Positions 9,267 to 19,212 are shown, counted from the stretch's first letter. The stretch: DNA of 64,000 bases from Brevibacillus brevis (GCF_001039275.2 NZ_CP030117.1:6365001-6429000), one strand, 5' to 3'. The notes: a model not told the origin generated them from the sequence alone. Translations and numbers: made by a program.

Positions 9267-12200
9267 TTACTTTTTGGTTGCTGCTTCAATATCTTTGTAC
9301 GCCCAATGGGTTGGAGGTACATCTGGCCAGCTTTGTCCTATTACTGAACTTAACTGCGAATGGTTCAGCAAACGATTGATGATAGTGACCGTTTCTGCTC
9401 GAGTCAATGTATTTTGGGGATGGAATGTACCATCTGGATAACCGGACATGTAGCCTTCTTTACTTACTGCCGCGATAATCTGAGTTGCCCAGTGATCTGC
9501 TGGTACATCGTAGAAGTTGTTCGGCATGCTGTCTCCATTTAATCCCAGATGTTTGTATACAATGGTCGCCATTTCCGCGCGCGTGATTCCGCCTCCCGGA
9601 TTGAACGTGCCATTCGAATAACCGTTCATCAGCCCTGCTGCATTCGCTCTTCTAATCGCATCTGCCGCCCAATGTTGGTCGGCTACGTCCATAAACATTC
9701 CACTTGCGGATGTAGTCTTAACCATTCCTGTGTTTACCAGGATCATGGCCATTTCTGCACGGGTCACTTGGCGATTTGGATCGAAGTTTCCGGTAGGATA
9801 GCCGTTCATGTAGCCTGTTTGGTCGTTTTCTTCTTTCACAGGCTCACTTGGCTTCGGTTCTACATTACCGGAGTTGCCTCCAGTAAAGAACGGGTTTTGA
9901 ACTTGATTAGTGCCGTCCCGGTCTTTTTTCCGTTCTTTTTCCCGGTCTCTGTCTCGTTTATCGACAGATTCTAAACCTCTTCTTGCTTTTTTAAGCTCAG
10001 CAAGTGCTTCGTCTACCTCGTCTTGGGTTGCATCAGGATCATCCAGTACGTCATTTGCTCGCTTTAATGCTTTTTCGAGTTTTCTCCAACTGGAAGATGT
10101 ATAGTCATCCTCATCCAAGTCTTCATCGTCAATTTCATCTACTCTTGCTTGCAGTTTTGATTTGTCGACTGTAGGTGTTGGCGTTGGCTCGTCTGGTTTT
10201 TTCAAACCTTCTCTGGCCTTTTTCAATGCCGAAAGCGCTTTGTCTACTTCTTCTTGAGTTGCATTTGGATCAGCCAGTATTGCATCCGCTTTTCTCAAAG
10301 CTTTTTGCAGCTCTTCCCAGCTCTCGCTTGTGTAGTCTTCACCCTCAAGACTCTCGGATTGGATTTCGTCCGCTTTTGCTTGCAGTTTTGATTTGTCGAC
10401 TGTAGGTGTAGGCGTTGGTACGCTTGGTTTTTTCAAACCTTTTCTGGCCTTTGTCAATGCCGAGAGCGCTTCGTCTACTTCTTCTTGGGTTGCATTTGGG
10501 TCAGCCAGAACCGCATCCGCTTTTTGCAATGCCTTTTGCAGTTCTTCCCAGCTCTCGCTTGTGTAATCGTCTGCCTTTAGATTCTCGGATTTAATTTCGT
10601 CCGCTTTTGCTTGCAACTTTGATTTGTCGACTGTAGGCGTAGGCTCGCTTGGTTTTTTCAAACCTTCTCTGGCTTTTGTTAATACCGAGAGCGCTTCGTC
10701 TACTTCTTCTTGGGTTGCATTTGGATCAACGAGAACCGCATCCGCTTTTTTCAATGCCTTTTGCAGTTCTTCCCAGCTTTCGGTTGTGTAATCGTCTGCC
10801 TTCAGATTTTCGGATTGGATTTCGTCCGCTTTTGCTTGCAGCTTCGATTTGTCGACTGTAGGCGTTGGCACGTTATGTTTTTTCAAATCTTCTCTGGCTT
10901 TTGTCAATGCCAAGAGCGCTTCGTCTACTTCTTGTTGGGTTGCGTTTGGATCAGCCAGAACCGCATCCGCTTTTTGCAATGCCTTTTGCAGTTCTTCCCA
11001 GCTTTCGGTTGTGTAATCGTCTGCCTTTAGATTTTCGGACTTGATTTCGTCCGCTTTTGCTTGCAGCTTCGATTTGTCGACGACAGGTTCGGTTGGTGCT
11101 GTAACTACGGTGATAGACTTTGTCGCTTTGGCTGACTTGCCGTCTACTGTCGTCGCTGTTACCACAATTGTATATTCACCATCTTTTAAATCTTGGGTAG
11201 GTGTAAACGTCCAGTTGCCGTTTTCATCTACGATAATATCACCTGAAACCTCTACTTCTTGGCCTTGATTTTTAATAACTACCTTGATGGTAGAACCAGG
11301 TTCAGCTGTTCCTTTAATCTCTGGCTTCGTTACCGTGACTGGATTGGTACTTGGTTCAGTAATCGTAAGTGTCGCCCCAGAATCTACATTTTTGTTAAAT
11401 GGATCTACTGGAGCACCGTTTGTACCTTTTAAGTTCCCCAAGCCATCATAGGAAATGTTTACTGCTTTATTGGAAACATCCGTACCTGCTGGCAAGGTGA
11501 TCACTAGCTTTGTAGCATCGTTTTCGTCAACTTTGAAAGTTAGACCACCGTTTTCTACAGGTGTACCATCAACTGTAATTGTAAACCCAGTTAAATTGGT
11601 TAAAGCCACTCCTCGATCAAACGTCACCGTTAATTTATTGCCATCCGCTACTGTTTGCTCAATGGTAGCATCTGTTGGTACGGGTACAGTTGCGGCAACC
11701 GTAAAATAATTGCCATGTGCAAATTCAGCACTATTAAGTGTTACTGTACCATCTGTTAGTGGATGGAACGCATCATTCTGATCGAATTGCTCATCCTCAC
11801 TAACAACCAGATACAAAGGCCACTCAGAAGCACCTTCTACTTTGTCTACGTGCAGGGTAATGTCTGTATCTTGCCAATTCGTTTTCTCTACTTTATAGGT
11901 GCGTCCAATACGTTTTAGACTTTCTGTATCTTTTGTTATTGGAGTCACGAATGTAACGTCTCCACCATTATCGCTAAAAACAAAGAATGATTTATCTTGT
12001 GCAATTGTCTTGGTATTCAGGGCATTCGTCTCTTCGATCGCATTTCCTATTGCAAGCGTGACATTGGCACCGTCAACCTGAGATTTCGATTGCTTTTGAT
12101 ACAAAGCACCTACTTCATCACGACCGATCCCTGTTATGCGGTTGCCGTAGCCAGTGTTGTTGCTAGCTGCCCACATCGTAGAGCCATCGCTAGCGACATA

Positions 12201-14144
12201 ATCAATCGGAGCATTATTATCATCTTTCAATGTCAATCCGTATTTTAAAGCAAGGTAACTGTTGACTTTGTTTCGGTCTTCATCAGTCAATTTACGGTTA
12301 TAAAGGATCGTTTCAGACATCTTCCCGTAAAAGCGACTGTTATGACCTGCACCAAAATAATAAGGTTTACTTCCGCTTGTTATAGGAGATACAAAGTTGG
12401 GAGTATTGCTGTTTGTCGTCTGTAACACTTTCCCATTTAGCGAAAGTACCCAATCATTTGGTGCACTCCAGATATTTAACATCGCTCCATTTTTTAATTG
12501 GTAATCACCGACGTCTGCGCTCAGGATACCTTCGTCTCTACCGAAATTTGCGCTTATGGATTTTCCATTATTACCTCCATAAACAACTGGAGCTATATAT
12601 TTTCCTCCAAACTCCCATGGAAATCCGCTATATCTGTCACTTGCTTGGACAGAGAATATTTCCCTAGCCGTAGTAGCATTATTATTAAAATCAATGGAAG
12701 AGCGAGTATAATATCCTTTATTAGAGTCAATTTGGATTCCGCTATTAAAATTCAGAGCGTTAGGCACATTGTCATTGGAAGTAGCACCGCTAGGCATCCA
12801 TACTCCGCCATCTGCCAAGTCTGTTAATTGATTGATTTGTTTCCCCGAAAGCACAGCACTTTGTTCTACATCAACCCAAGAGAGCAAGCCCTCACTCACC
12901 CCGCCTGGTGATGTTGATGTCGCAATGGCAGAGACTGTTCCGGTTGCCGTAGCACCACCAATGGCCACAGCGCTTAAACTGCTTTCAACTGAAGCATTGT
13001 CGGGAATATAGTAAACGGTCACTTTTCCTTCGCTGTCTGTTTTCACTGTAGACAAGTCTGTGATCGGGTTGCCAGTTGCATCCTTCCAGGTTCCAGCCTG
13101 GGAGCTTGTCAACGCGACAGGCACCTCTACAGCATTCTGGCCTGTAGCATCTTTGGCAGTAATCACAATCGGATAAGCACCATTTACCTTTGAACCAACC
13201 TCCATGTTCAGAGAGGATGGGGCCTGTTTGTATTCGCTGGAAGTATCAGGGTTGCCGAAATCGCTGCCAATCGGAGCAAGGTCGTTAACGAAATACCAGC
13301 TCAAGACTTTGTGACTTTCAGCAGCTCCCCCTGTCGCAGCTGTAAAACCTGCATAGATCTTATCTTTTCCTGCAAAAGCTTGCTTCAAATTTATGCCGTT
13401 ACCCGTAATAAAAGGTGCCTCGGGTTTTGTTGCTGTATCGCTAAAGTAAACGGTCAGCGTTTCGGCAGAACCATCGTAGTCGATCCAAGTATAGTACGTC
13501 TTTCCATTGGATAATACATGGCCTGTACCATTCAAATCCTTGAACCAGGTCTGCTTTACAGGATCATTTGGATAGTTGTACACATCACCATCTACCGCAA
13601 TGCCAATATAGTTGTTGGAAGGATCACCCCATCCAGAACCATTCTGATACGTATCAAACTTTACCGCTACGCTTGGCTTCACTGGCCCTTTGCCATCCCA
13701 CGGCCCGCCAATGCCAAGAAAGCCTCCTTGTGCACCCAGGTTTTCCGGGTCGGATACGATGGCAAAGGTCATTCCATCCCCAGAGCTGGAAGCATTGATT
13801 TCAAAGGAGAAACCTGTACTAAATGACATGTTTTCATTCGGGCTGATCCCAACTCTATTAAATACACTGCCTTGTTGCGCCTTAATATTATCGGTAAGGA
13901 CCATCTTGCCCGCATCCTCACCAGTGCCCCAATGTGCATTTCCATTTACCTTGAATAAAGCTTGTTGATCCGTGTTCGCAAAGTCTTTCATGTCAAACTT
14001 GTAGGTCAACCACTTTATCGCCTCAGCCGCCTGTACTCTTCCAGGGACTCCTGGCATCGAGAAACTGCTTGCCACCAACGTCAACAAGAGCATAAACGCC
14101 AGTGAACGCCTCCACCAATTTCGCCGCTTTGTGCTAGTATTCAT
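9267..14144 (-). CDS. Giant S-layer-anchored surface protein: L-type lectin, Ig-like, five FIVAR repeats, three SLH domains
   Basis: 1625 residues from ATG at 14144, preceded by AAGGAAG; a TTG eight codons earlier lacks a ribosome site. Order: Sec signal peptide (cleavage near VQA-AEA); bacterial L-type lectin-like fold (about 45-300); invasin-like Ig domain (300-415); a concanavalin/LamG-like region with YLALKYGLTL (430-800); SwmB-like and bacterial Ig domains (850-1020); five tandem FIVAR repeats of 66-70 residues each starting VDKSKLQA (1035-1370); a charged Lys/Arg/Asp linker; three SLH domains ending near the C-terminus. SLH domains bind pyruvylated secondary cell-wall polymer, so the protein sits outside the cell; lectin and FIVAR modules suggest sugar binding or adhesion. 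FIVAR repeats 1-4 are near-identical at DNA level. Confidence 0.93.
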   Translation of the reverse strand: MNTSTKRRNWWRRSLAFMLLLTLVASSFSMPGVPGRVQAAEAIKWLTYKFDMKDFANTDQQALFKVNGNAHWGTGEDAGKMVLTDNIKAQQGSVFNRVGISPNENMSFSTGFSFEINASSSGDGMTFAIVSDPENLGAQGGFLGIGGPWDGKGPVKPSVAVKFDTYQNGSGWGDPSNNYIGIAVDGDVYNYPNDPVKQTWFKDLNGTGHVLSNGKTYYTWIDYDGSAETLTVYFSDTATKPEAPFITGNGINLKQAFAGKDKIYAGFTAATGGAAESHKVLSWYFVNDLAPIGSDFGNPDTSSEYKQAPSSLNMEVGSKVNGAYPIVITAKDATGQNAVEVPVALTSSQAGTWKDATGNPITDLSTVKTDSEGKVTVYYIPDNASVESSLSAVAIGGATATGTVSAIATSTSPGGVSEGLLSWVDVEQSAVLSGKQINQLTDLADGGVWMPSGATSNDNVPNALNFNSGIQIDSNKGYYTRSSIDFNNNATTAREIFSVQASDRYSGFPWEFGGKYIAPVVYGGNNGKSISANFGRDEGILSADVGDYQLKNGAMLNIWSAPNDWVLSLNGKVLQTTNSNTPNFVSPITSGSKPYYFGAGHNSRFYGKMSETILYNRKLTDEDRNKVNSYLALKYGLTLKDDNNAPIDYVASDGSTMWAASNNTGYGNRITGIGRDEVGALYQKQSKSQVDGANVTLAIGNAIEETNALNTKTIAQDKSFFVFSDNGGDVTFVTPITKDTESLKRIGRTYKVEKTNWQDTDITLHVDKVEGASEWPLYLVVSEDEQFDQNDAFHPLTDGTVTLNSAEFAHGNYFTVAATVPVPTDATIEQTVADGNKLTVTFDRGVALTNLTGFTITVDGTPVENGGLTFKVDENDATKLVITLPAGTDVSNKAVNISYDGLGNLKGTNGAPVDPFNKNVDSGATLTITEPSTNPVTVTKPEIKGTAEPGSTIKVVIKNQGQEVEVSGDIIVDENGNWTFTPTQDLKDGEYTIVVTATTVDGKSAKATKSITVVTAPTEPVVDKSKLQAKADEIKSENLKADDYTTESWEELQKALQKADAVLADPNATQQEVDEALLALTKAREDLKKHNVPTPTVDKSKLQAKADEIQSENLKADDYTTESWEELQKALKKADAVLVDPNATQEEVDEALSVLTKAREGLKKPSEPTPTVDKSKLQAKADEIKSENLKADDYTSESWEELQKALQKADAVLADPNATQEEVDEALSALTKARKGLKKPSVPTPTPTVDKSKLQAKADEIQSESLEGEDYTSESWEELQKALRKADAILADPNATQEEVDKALSALKKAREGLKKPDEPTPTPTVDKSKLQARVDEIDDEDLDEDDYTSSSWRKLEKALKRANDVLDDPDATQDEVDEALAELKKARRGLESVDKRDRDREKERKKDRDGTNQVQNPFFTGGNSGNVEPKPSEPVKEENDQTGYMNGYPTGNFDPNRQVTRAEMAMILVNTGMVKTTSASGMFMDVADQHWAADAIRRANAAGLMNGYSNGTFNPGGGITRAEMATIVYKHLGLNGDSMPNNFYDVPADHWATQIIAAVSKEGYMSGYPDGTFHPQNTLTRAETVTIINRLLNHSQLSSVIGQSWPDVPPTHWAYKDIEAATKK
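9985..11085 (-). repeat. Five tandem FIVAR-coding repeats
   Basis: Each unit is about 200-230 bp and begins with codons for VDKSKLQA(K/R), continues with ESWEELQKAL and DPNATQEEVDEAL, and ends in a short Pro/Thr spacer (PTPTP). Units nearest 10400-11085 differ at only a few bases; the unit nearest the SLH end is the most diverged (DDEDLDEDDYTSSSW). Such a tract can expand or shrink by recombination. Confidence 0.85.
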
Positions 14145-14507
14145 TGCTCTTCCTTCCGCTCCTCTCAAGTCTCTATCTTTCTTGCGATTGCCTAAGAAAG
14201 AAATCGGCCCTCATCCATCGAACACCCCCTTCACCAAAAGAAGCTATTCTGCCTATGAGCTTGATGGAGCTTCTAAAATATTTTGTATAAGCTATCTATT
14301 TTTCAATAGATCTTTCCCGATATGACATCTTAACAGGGCCGCCTCTACAAAACCTCTACAACTTTCCTAGTCTACCTTGATATATTCTTTAGTAAGAGGT
14401 GTCCTGAAAATCTTGTCGAAGAGTATTCATTATGAGAAAAAATGATATTCTTTGGATCTGGGGCCTAACAATTTTCTTACTACTATTCATTGAGGGTAAT
14501 CATTGAA
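14145..14507. other. Divergent promoter region, S-layer adhesin / hybrid kinase
   Basis: About 360 bp between divergent genes, AT-rich, with no reading frame of note. It should hold both promoters. The only structured element I see is the direct repeat described at 14342-14361. Confidence 0.5.
14342..14361. promoter_or_regulatory. Tandem 9-base direct repeat, possible regulator site
   Basis: CCTCTACAA occurs twice, 11 bases apart (about one helical turn), in the divergent promoter region. Spacing of this kind is usual for response regulators that bind as head-to-tail dimers. The link to any regulator is inference. Confidence 0.35.
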
Positions 14508-17500
14508 ATGAAAACAGTCGCCTGGAAATGGACGAAAATGATCGTTGTTGCTCTACTAGTGGTAACAGCCATTCGCTTACTCTGGATGAGTTTTCTTACC
14601 ACCTTTGACTACGCTGAAAAACCAGTGGCTGTACAAGGTGTGCTTGATTTACGCGGGTGGGAATTCTCGGAATACCAAACATTACGGTTGGATGGGGAGT
14701 GGGAGTTCTTCCCTTCTCAGTTCATAGAGGGAAACGGCCTGAAGAAACCTGAGGGACAGACATACCTCCAAGTGCCCAGTCGGTGGGATGAGGCATTCGT
14801 TCATGAGCAGGGTATACCGGACTCCTTTCACTTCGGCACGTATCGACTACGCATCTTGCTTGATCCGGAACATGAACAGACACTTGGGCTCAGGATCAAT
14901 GAGCTTCGAACTGCCTCGGCCGTCTATGCCAATGGGAAATTAGTCGCCCAGGTGGGACAACCGGCAACCAGCTTCATAGAGCATCAGGCACGCAATATTC
15001 CCTATACTGTCAAACTGACACCAGAACAAGGCCAAGTAGAGTTGCTTATCCATGCTTCCAATGATGCCGGGGCAGGAGGAATCACAAAAACTATTCGCTT
15101 CGGTACGATAGAAGCTGTACAGATGCGGACGATCCTCTCCATCAGTTTGCAACTATTATTACTCGTCGTGTTTCTGATCCATAGTTTATATGCCTTGCTC
15201 CTGTACTTCTTGGGTGCCAGAAATAAAGGCTTGGTATATTTCTCTTTGGTCATGATTTGTGGAATATTGACTGTGGTAACAGCCGATGACAAGTTATTAT
15301 TTGTCTGGTTGCAGTTCGACTATGATTGGACCGTTAAGTTGACATTTCTCGTCTATGTTGGTGCAGTCGCCTTCATACCTGCCTTGTTTCATCATCTGCT
15401 TCCTGCTTATCTGAACAGAAGGATTTTACAAGGTTTCGGTGGCTTGTGCTGTTTATACGCCATGTTCATCCTCTTCGTACCCGTTGGAACTATCTTAGCT
15501 ATGATCAGAATACTTTCTATCGTGATGCTCCTATCCGTCATTATTTCTGCCTACATACTCTGGAAAGCCATTCGGGACAAGGAAGACATTATATTTCTCC
15601 TGCTAGCTTGCTTGTATGTAGGGGTGAATGTGATCTGGACGATTGCTTATGCCATATTAGGCATAGAATTTGTTCACTACCCCTTCGATCTGATCTTTGC
15701 CGTACTTGCTTTTGCGGCATATTGGTTTAGACGATTTTTCCGGGCAACGACTGAGACGAAACATCTTGCTGAGAAATTACAGCAAGAGGATAAGCGCAAG
15801 GATGAATTTTTGGTAAATACTTCTCATGAACTGAGAAACCCATTACATGGCATCATCAATATCACACAATCGATTATCGAGGATACAAACACGCCCCTTC
15901 ATGAAGAACACAAAAAGCGTCTGGATATTCTCCTGCATGTCAGCAGACGTCTGACGCTCATGCTAGATGATTTACTGGATGTAACCCGATTAAAGGAGAA
16001 CACCATTCGCCTGCATGAGAAAAAATTAAACCTGCAGTCTATCTTCGCTGGTGTTTTCGATATGGCGAAACTGATGCTGGACGGAAAACCGATTGCTTTA
16101 AAAGTGGAAATAGACGATTCGTTTCCTTCTGTTCGGGGAGATGAAAATCGGCTGATTCAAATTCTTTTTAATTTGGTGCATAATGCCATTAAATTTACAG
16201 ATGAAGGAACCATCACGATTCGCGCGACAACGTCGAAAGGATTTGCGCATATCCAGGTAGTGGATACTGGGGTTGGTATCGAGGAAAAGGCTCTGCAAAC
16301 CATTTTTCAACCTTATGAACAAGCGGAACTCAATTCAATCAGAGCAAGTGGCGGATTCGGGCTTGGCTTACATATTTCCAAACAGTTGGTGGAGCTACAC
16401 GGCGGTACTCTATCCGTTCAGTCCACCCTGGGAAAAGGCTCTGCCTTTACTTTTACACTCCCACTAGCTACAGATTCCGTTCCAATAGAAGAAAGCAGCG
16501 CTCAGACATTGATGCAGACTTCACTAGAAATGGCCGCTGCAACGACTGATCAAATCACGACATCGACAGAAACGGTTTCTTCTATGAATAGAAAAGCAAA
16601 AATTATCGTTGTGGATGACGACAGTATTAACCTGAACATCCTTAGCAAAATGCTTGAATCAGATCAATATGAAGTAAGCACGGCAACCAGCGCTCAGCAA
16701 GCCCTGTCCATACTGGAACGTAAACCGGTGGATCTGGTCATCTCAGACGTCATGATGCCCCACGTATCCGGCTATGAACTAACACGCATCATCCGGGAAC
16801 GATTCTCTGTTTTAGAACTGCCTGTCCTGCTCTTGACTGCGCGCAATCGTACCGAGGATATCATAGCCGGCTTTCAAGCAGGAGCGAACGACTATGTTAA
16901 GAAACCCGTCGATGCTTGGGAATTAAAGGCAAGAGTAAAAGCCTTAACAGAGTTTAAAATCTCCTTCGATGAACGTTTGCGTATGGAAGGAGCATGGTTA
17001 CAATCACAAATCGAACCTCATTTTTTATTTAACGCATTAAATTCAATTGCCGCCTTGGGACTCCAGGACTTCACGAAAATGCAGGCACTGCTTGAAGAAT
17101 TTAGCAACTATTTGCGTTTGAGCTTCGACTTTCATAATTCTGAACCCGTTATCTCGCTTCACGATGAACTTGACCTTGTTCGATCTTATTTGTATATCGA
17201 GAAGCAACGATTTGGCGATCGATTGCAAGTGGAATGGGATCTGAAGCCTGATCTCGATTTTTGTTTACCGCCCTTATCCATACAACCGCTAGTCGAAAAT
17301 GCAATCAAACACGGCTTAATGCAACGCACAAGTGGGGGAACAGTCTGGATTCACATCAAAGACAAAGAGGAGTATTTCGAAGTTTCAATCGAAGACGATG
17401 GGGAAGGGATAACAGAGGAAGATCTGAATCAACTTTTCAGCCAAACCAGGCATGGCAAAAAAAGAGCAAGCGTAGGTCTGCGAAATATCGAACGGCGACT

Positions 17501-17582
17501 AAAACAACTATATAGCCAAGGATTAACGATTGATAGCTCACCTGACCAAGGTACGATCGTTACTTTCAGAATCCCAAAATAA
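14508..17582 (+). CDS. 7TM-DISM hybrid histidine kinase with two kinase modules
   Basis: 1024 residues from ATG at 14508 (GAGGG upstream; a TTG at 14490 is less likely). Order: membrane segment (6-28), extracellular 7TMR-DISM sensor (45-205), seven membrane segments (210-405), HisKA with His440 in NTSHELRNPLHGI, HATPase (DTGVGI, GGFGLGL), receiver with Asp747 in VISDVMMP, then a LytS/YesM-type kinase with His838 in SQIEPHFLFNALNS and a second HATPase (VENAIKHGL, EDDGEGI). So one polypeptide holds two different kinase types around a receiver, suggesting an internal relay. Its likely partner is the SARP-type response regulator encoded convergently next door, which is broken. The signal is unknown. 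Confidence 0.93.
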   Translation: MKTVAWKWTKMIVVALLVVTAIRLLWMSFLTTFDYAEKPVAVQGVLDLRGWEFSEYQTLRLDGEWEFFPSQFIEGNGLKKPEGQTYLQVPSRWDEAFVHEQGIPDSFHFGTYRLRILLDPEHEQTLGLRINELRTASAVYANGKLVAQVGQPATSFIEHQARNIPYTVKLTPEQGQVELLIHASNDAGAGGITKTIRFGTIEAVQMRTILSISLQLLLLVVFLIHSLYALLLYFLGARNKGLVYFSLVMICGILTVVTADDKLLFVWLQFDYDWTVKLTFLVYVGAVAFIPALFHHLLPAYLNRRILQGFGGLCCLYAMFILFVPVGTILAMIRILSIVMLLSVIISAYILWKAIRDKEDIIFLLLACLYVGVNVIWTIAYAILGIEFVHYPFDLIFAVLAFAAYWFRRFFRATTETKHLAEKLQQEDKRKDEFLVNTSHELRNPLHGIINITQSIIEDTNTPLHEEHKKRLDILLHVSRRLTLMLDDLLDVTRLKENTIRLHEKKLNLQSIFAGVFDMAKLMLDGKPIALKVEIDDSFPSVRGDENRLIQILFNLVHNAIKFTDEGTITIRATTSKGFAHIQVVDTGVGIEEKALQTIFQPYEQAELNSIRASGGFGLGLHISKQLVELHGGTLSVQSTLGKGSAFTFTLPLATDSVPIEESSAQTLMQTSLEMAAATTDQITTSTETVSSMNRKAKIIVVDDDSINLNILSKMLESDQYEVSTATSAQQALSILERKPVDLVISDVMMPHVSGYELTRIIRERFSVLELPVLLLTARNRTEDIIAGFQAGANDYVKKPVDAWELKARVKALTEFKISFDERLRMEGAWLQSQIEPHFLFNALNSIAALGLQDFTKMQALLEEFSNYLRLSFDFHNSEPVISLHDELDLVRSYLYIEKQRFGDRLQVEWDLKPDLDFCLPPLSIQPLVENAIKHGLMQRTSGGTVWIHIKDKEEYFEVSIEDDGEGITEEDLNQLFSQTRHGKKRASVGLRNIERRLKQLYSQGLTIDSSPDQGTIVTFRIPK

Positions 17583-17616
17583 GGAATAATCCACTTGGTT
17601 TATTCCTTATTTTTCT
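17582..17616. terminator. Bidirectional terminator between kinase and regulator
   Basis: AAGGAATAA pairs with TTATTCCTT, followed by TATTTTTC on the plus strand. It overlaps the end of the convergent regulator gene. Confidence 0.7.
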
Positions 17617-17929
17617 GCTTCCAAAGTTGATACCATTCTGTAATAGCCGGATTAGGCTGTTCTTGCAATTCGTTCCATAACACACTCGTTAATTGATCGT
17701 ATTGCTTGTGAACCGAAGAGTGCCTTCCCATGTCAGCAAATATTTTCATAAGGAAAAAATAAGCTTCTTCCTCGAGCGGATAACGGTGACAAATGTCCAA
17801 ACATAGCGTGATGGCTTTGTCCCATTCATCATTGGCGTAATACCAATCCACTACTTTCACGGCGGTTTGCACCCATTGCAGTTGTAATCTTTGACGCTCG
17901 CTTTCAGCCCATATGTAATTATGCTCTTG
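17600..17929 (-). pseudogene. Severed C-terminal (BTAD) part of the response regulator
   Basis: Directly after the TAG at 17930-17932 the same frame continues as QEHNYIWAESERQRLQLQW and a tetratricopeptide-like helical stretch (AVKVVDWYYANDEWDKAI...) to a stop at 17600. This is the rest of the bacterial transcriptional activation domain that normally follows the winged helix. With it the gene would encode about 377 residues, the usual family length. There is no ribosome site of its own, so it is probably untranslated unless the TAG is read through. Confidence 0.8.
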
Positions 17930-18730
17930 CTAATAATCTCCTTTACACAAAGCTATGGCTTGTTCATATTCGCCAATCGTCTCCGCAGATAAGGATAAAT
18001 CAGAGCGAAAAAAACGCTCAAACTGATCCACATCCAAGATGGTTTTTTCTAGTCTTACCTTATAGCCTTCTGATGTATTGCTGATTTGAAAATGTTTACT
18101 AAATGGCGCCAACGTTTTACGAATATGATAGATAGCCGTATACAATTGATGATAGGCTTTTTCCGGTTCAAGCTCTGGCCAGAGCAACTCAATGATCGCC
18201 GTTTTATTAACCACCGCTCCCCTGTGTTGAACCAAATATAAGAACAACTGCTGCACCTTGGCAGTTCGCCAACGAAGTAGGATTTCCTGGCCTCCATCTA
18301 CAATCGTTACTTGTTGAAACAGACTCATTTGTAAATTCTCCGATTTCTGAAGGGAGAAGGTCGTATGTTCTTCCATCATGGATTGAATTCGTTTCATTGT
18401 ATTTTGCAGACGTTGCTTGCCAACTGGCTTTAAGACATAGTCAAGGGCGTTCAGCTCAAATGCTTTAATCGCATATCTCTCATATGCGGTGACGAAAACA
18501 ATTTGTAATTGAGGTTTCACTTCCAAAAGCTGTTCGGCCAACTCGATACCGTTTAGCTTTGGTGTTTGAATATCCAAAAAGACAATATCAATCTCATTTT
18601 TTTCAATCTCTCGTTTGCCGATCATCGGGTCCGTAAACTTGCCAACAATTTGAAAATCGCCGATATTTAATAGCTGATGCTCCAAATAATTTAATGCTAG
18701 CTCTTCATCGTCGATTAAGATCGCTTTCAT
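17930..18730 (-). CDS. SARP/BTAD-type response regulator, truncated by an in-frame TAG
   Basis: 266 residues: a receiver (1-120; acidic DDEE near the N-terminus, phospho-Asp in IVFLDIQTPKLNGIE, Lys in VLKPVGKQR), an OmpR-like winged helix (145-230; LLRWRTAKVQQLFLYL, LLWPELEPEKAYHQLY) and only the first 35 residues of a BTAD domain. Translation ends at GDY-TAG. Homologues continue here, and the downstream frame is still open, so one base change (for example TTG to TAG) explains the break. It is convergent to the hybrid kinase and likely its output regulator. The DNA-binding part is intact, so residual or altered activity is possible. Start taken at ATG 18730; ATG 18733 is equally possible. Confidence 0.82.
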   Translation of the reverse strand: MKAILIDDEELALNYLEHQLLNIGDFQIVGKFTDPMIGKREIEKNEIDIVFLDIQTPKLNGIELAEQLLEVKPQLQIVFVTAYERYAIKAFELNALDYVLKPVGKQRLQNTMKRIQSMMEEHTTFSLQKSENLQMSLFQQVTIVDGGQEILLRWRTAKVQQLFLYLVQHRGAVVNKTAIIELLWPELEPEKAYHQLYTAIYHIRKTLAPFSKHFQISNTSEGYKVRLEKTILDVDQFERFFRSDLSLSAETIGEYEQAIALCKGDY

Positions 18731-18834
18731 CATGTTCACCACTTTAATATTCTATCTATTTTTAAACTATTCCCTCCCTGAACATTTACTCAAACCTTCC
18801 CGCTCCACTACTTAGGTTGCTGCTCAACTTGCCT

Positions 18835-19212
18835 TTAACTCTCCTCCCCTTGTATCGTTGGATTTTCATTAAGCCGCACTTTATAAGACTCGCCCCATAC
18901 TTTCATTGACATAATGACCGGTTCGAGAGTCCTTCCGAAATCAGTAAGGGAGTATTCCACTCTTGGAGGAACCTCTTTATATATTTCGCGATGAATGATG
19001 CCATCCCGTTCAAGCTCTCTTAACTGCAATGTAAGCATAAACTGCGTGATTCCCGGATTGAGGCGTCTGAATTCATTGAATCTTTTTGTTCCGTTCAGGA
19101 GCTGATAGAGAATGATCCCCTTCCACTTTCCACCAATCACATCCAGCGTTGTTTCAACTGGACATGCTTGCATATCTGGACTCGCTCCATATTTCTTTCT
19201 TCGGTCTCCCAT
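18835..19212 (-). CDS. HxlR-family transcriptional regulator
   Basis: 125 residues from ATG at 19212 (GGGGGAT upstream). Winged-helix HxlR signature: CPVETTLDVIGGKWKGIILY, RFNEFRRLNPGIT, QLRELERDGIIHRE and YSLTDFGRTLEPV. The Cys near residue 17 is the position used for thiol/quinone sensing in YodB/HypR-type members. It is divergent from the alcohol-dehydrogenase-like gene, with a palindromic site between them. By analogy it represses that gene until electrophile or oxidant stress. Confidence 0.9.
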   Translation of the reverse strand: MGDRRKKYGASPDMQACPVETTLDVIGGKWKGIILYQLLNGTKRFNEFRRLNPGITQFMLTLQLRELERDGIIHREIYKEVPPRVEYSLTDFGRTLEPVIMSMKVWGESYKVRLNENPTIQGEES

